Assembly (NCBI GenBank): GCA_045628925.1
Contig: JAZQQF010000031.1
Location: forward strand, 1-30,968
Reading direction: 5' to 3'
Source: UBA1774 sp045628925
Lineage (GTDB): Bacteria; Bacillota; Clostridia; Oscillospirales; Oscillospiraceae
DNA: 30,968 nt
The notes beneath the pieces were generated by a model that was not told where the DNA came from, ran no database searches, and saw only the letters and a program-made list of their open reading frames with translations. A program made the translations under genes and the position numbers. Numbering within the stretch: the first letter of the stretch is position 1; the number at the start of each line of letters is the position of its first letter. Of this stretch, positions 29,805 to 30,968 are shown in pieces.

Positions 29805-30404
29805 TTGGAAGAACAGCAGGACGAGAAGCTGCAGGCGCTGGCCGTCAGCGGAAGCGCCGAAGCGGAGGAAGAACTGATCCGCCGATATGGGCGCATCATC
29901 CGCAGTGTGGCAAGGCCGTATTTTCTGACGGGGGGCGACAGCGAGGATCTGATGCAGGAGGGGACCATCGGGCTTCTGCAGGCGATCCGAACGTATGACC
30001 CGCAGCTTGGTTCCGCTTTCCGAACTTACGCAGTCCTGTGTATCCGTCACCGGCTGGTCTCCGCGATCCGGAGCGCAGCCGGGAAGAAAAATGTATCTCT
30101 CGACGAGTGTCTGTCTTTGGAATCCTCTCTTTTCGATGAAGATCCATCTCAGAACCGGAATTTGCGCGGTCCGGAGGATCTGGTGATCGACAGGGAAGAA
30201 GCCCGGAAGATGCTGGATAACCTGCTTCAGCTCCTGTCAGACTTTGAAAAAAAGGTTCTGCGGTCCTTTTTACAGGGAATGTCCTATAGAGAAATCGCAG
30301 AGATTACCGGAAAACCGGAAAAGTCGGTGGATAATGCCATTCAGCGCATCCGCCGCAAAATTGCCGCCGTGCAGCAAGACCCTGGCGATAACAGCTTCGG
30401 CTGA
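29805..30404 (+). CDS. Sigma-70 family factor, sigma-H-like
   Basis: The 199-residue protein has region 2 (about 15-85) with YGRIIRSVARPYFLTGGDSEDLMQEGTIGLLQAIRTYD, which closely recalls the AR.YFL.GaD.EDLIQEG.IGL core of sporulation/stationary-phase sigma-H. Region 4 (about 135-190; LSDFEKKVLRSFLQGMSYREIAEITGKPEKSVDNAIQRIRRK) contains a helix-turn-helix. The region between them is an acidic linker (SLFDEDPSQN). Sigma-H directs early sporulation and competence-like genes in Bacillota. Start: TTG at 29805, the best frame-consistent start, although its GGAA-type ribosome-binding site is weak and a little distant. It lies downstream of ruvB with its own promoter. Confidence 0.82.
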   Translation: MEEQQDEKLQALAVSGSAEAEEELIRRYGRIIRSVARPYFLTGGDSEDLMQEGTIGLLQAIRTYDPQLGSAFRTYAVLCIRHRLVSAIRSAAGKKNVSLDECLSLESSLFDEDPSQNRNLRGPEDLVIDREEARKMLDNLLQLLSDFEKKVLRSFLQGMSYREIAEITGKPEKSVDNAIQRIRRKIAAVQQDPGDNSFG

Positions 30405-30457
30405 CGCAAAATACAAGGCCGAAAAGGCCCAAGATTCATCAGAAGTGAGGATTAGCA

Positions 30458-30736
30458 ATGTATCAGGACAAGACTTTGGTTTGCAAGGAATGCGGCAACG
30501 AGTTCGTGTTCACCGCCGGCGAGCAGGAGTTCTACGCCGAGCGCGGCTTCCAGAATGAGCCCCAGCGCTGCAAGAGCTGCCGCGACGCTCGCAAGAACGC
30601 CGCCCGTGGCCCCCGCGAGTACTTCACCGCTACCTGCGCTGCTTGCGGCAACGAGGCCCGTGTGCCTTTTGAGCCCAAGTCCGACCGCCGTGTTTACTGC
30701 AGCGATTGCTTCGCCAAGATCAAGGCCAACGCCTGA
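30458..30736 (+). CDS. Double zinc-ribbon protein
   Basis: The 92-residue protein carries two Cys4 modules: C9/C12 (LVCKECGNEF) with C38/C41 (RCKSCRDAR), and C60/C63 (ATCAACGNEA) with C80/C83 (VYCSDCFAK). This is the probable zinc-ribbon family common in Clostridia and cyanobacteria; it may bind nucleic acid or a protein partner, but no role is established. GTGAGGA lies about 7 bases before the ATG. Codon use is highly biased towards preferred codons, so it is probably abundant. A strong terminator follows. Confidence 0.85.
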   Translation: MYQDKTLVCKECGNEFVFTAGEQEFYAERGFQNEPQRCKSCRDARKNAARGPREYFTATCAACGNEARVPFEPKSDRRVYCSDCFAKIKANA

Positions 30737-30754
30737 GTTTTGCAGTTAACAAGC

Positions 30755-30790
30755 AAAAAAGAGAGTGGCAGAAATGCCCTCTCTTTTTTT
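30755..30790 (+). terminator. Rho-independent terminator after the zinc-ribbon gene
   Basis: GAGAG and GGCA (30761-30770, one bulged T) pair with TGCC and CTCTC (30775-30783) around GAAA, flanked by A6 and followed by T7 (30784-30790). The flanking A-run makes it potentially bidirectional. Confidence 0.92.
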
Positions 30791-30803
30791 GATGAAAAAA
30801 AGC

Positions 30804-30832
30804 TTGAAAATTGCGGGAAATACGCTTATACT
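30804..30832 (+). promoter_or_regulatory. Sigma-A promoter of the DUF1858 gene
   Basis: TTGAAA (30804-30809), 17 bases, TATACT (30827-30832), about 28 bases before the start codon. Confidence 0.7.
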
Positions 30833-30859
30833 AAAGAAAAAAAACACGGAGGCTATGCT

Positions 30860-30968
30860 ATGAAATATCGCGTTACCAAGGAAACCCTGATTTCCGATGT
30901 CGTTGAGAACTGCCCCGAGGCCGCGAACCTGTTCCAGGCCATCGGTATGCAGTGCGTAGGCTGCGCCA
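30860..30968 (+). CDS. DUF1858 (redox-disulfide) protein, N-terminal part (cut by window end)
   Basis: The visible 36 residues read MKYRVTKETLISDVVENCPE then AANLFQAIGMQCVGCA. This matches the start of DUF1858 / hybrid-cluster-protein-associated redox disulfide proteins: a helical TK.T.I.DV..  segment and a loop with the paired Cys (CVGC). These are small (about 70-residue) proteins of unknown function near iron-sulfur or redox genes. GGAGG lies 7 bases before the ATG. The C-terminal half is outside the window. Confidence 0.85.
   Translation, partial: MKYRVTKETLISDVVENCPEAANLFQAIGMQCVGCA

Overview
The window looks like a chromosomal segment of a GC-rich, low-redundancy Bacillota, most likely a gut-type member of Clostridia (Oscillospiraceae/Ruminococcaceae-like). 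The reasons are strong AGGAGG ribosome-binding sites, many TTGACA-17-TATAAT promoters, a YajC/TIGR04086 neighbourhood, a SpoIIM-like gene next to xerD, a sigma-H-like factor, SLH-domain surface proteins and small DUF1858/zinc-ribbon redox genes. The species cannot be named from the sequence. I see no tRNA, rRNA, CRISPR array or prophage.

Layout. Positions 1-9834 are all on the minus strand: the edge of an IS256-like insertion sequence; an ECF sigma factor with a membrane-anchored partner (probable anti-sigma); a translationally coupled pair of short MutS-like ATPases; a lone DMSO-reductase-type molybdoenzyme; and a 764-aa protein of unknown function. A divergent promoter region at about 9835-10143 then switches to the plus strand, where everything else lies: rpsF-ssb-rpsR; a YczE-like membrane protein; tgt; yajC; a TIGR04086-like membrane protein; a SpoIIM-like gene and xerD; a DUF624 membrane protein overlapping an SDR oxidoreductase; a second unknown protein (474 aa); rplJ-rplL behind an L10 leader; an OmpR-type response regulator, histidine kinase and HtrA-like protease; a large SLH-anchored phosphodiester glycosidase; ruvC-ruvA-ruvB; a sigma-H-like factor; a zinc-ribbon protein; and the start of a DUF1858 protein cut by the window end.

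How the genes work together. Most of the plus half is core information processing (ribosomal proteins, SSB, RuvCAB, XerD, Tgt). The envelope genes (two-component system, HtrA-like protease, SLH protein, ECF sigma/anti-sigma) make a second theme. Upstream of both the response regulator and the HtrA-like gene are hexamer direct repeats with an exact 11-bp period just before a TATACT -10 box that lacks a -35. This suggests that the regulator controls both itself and the protease as a small envelope-stress regulon.

The items most worth a second look are this shared operator; the two unknown proteins, which share a proline-rich linker followed by a similar helical module; the paired MutS-like ATPases with asymmetric active-site changes; the molybdoenzyme that lacks the first cysteine of its Fe-S motif and has no partner subunits; and the HtrA-like protein with a degenerate GNSGG motif.
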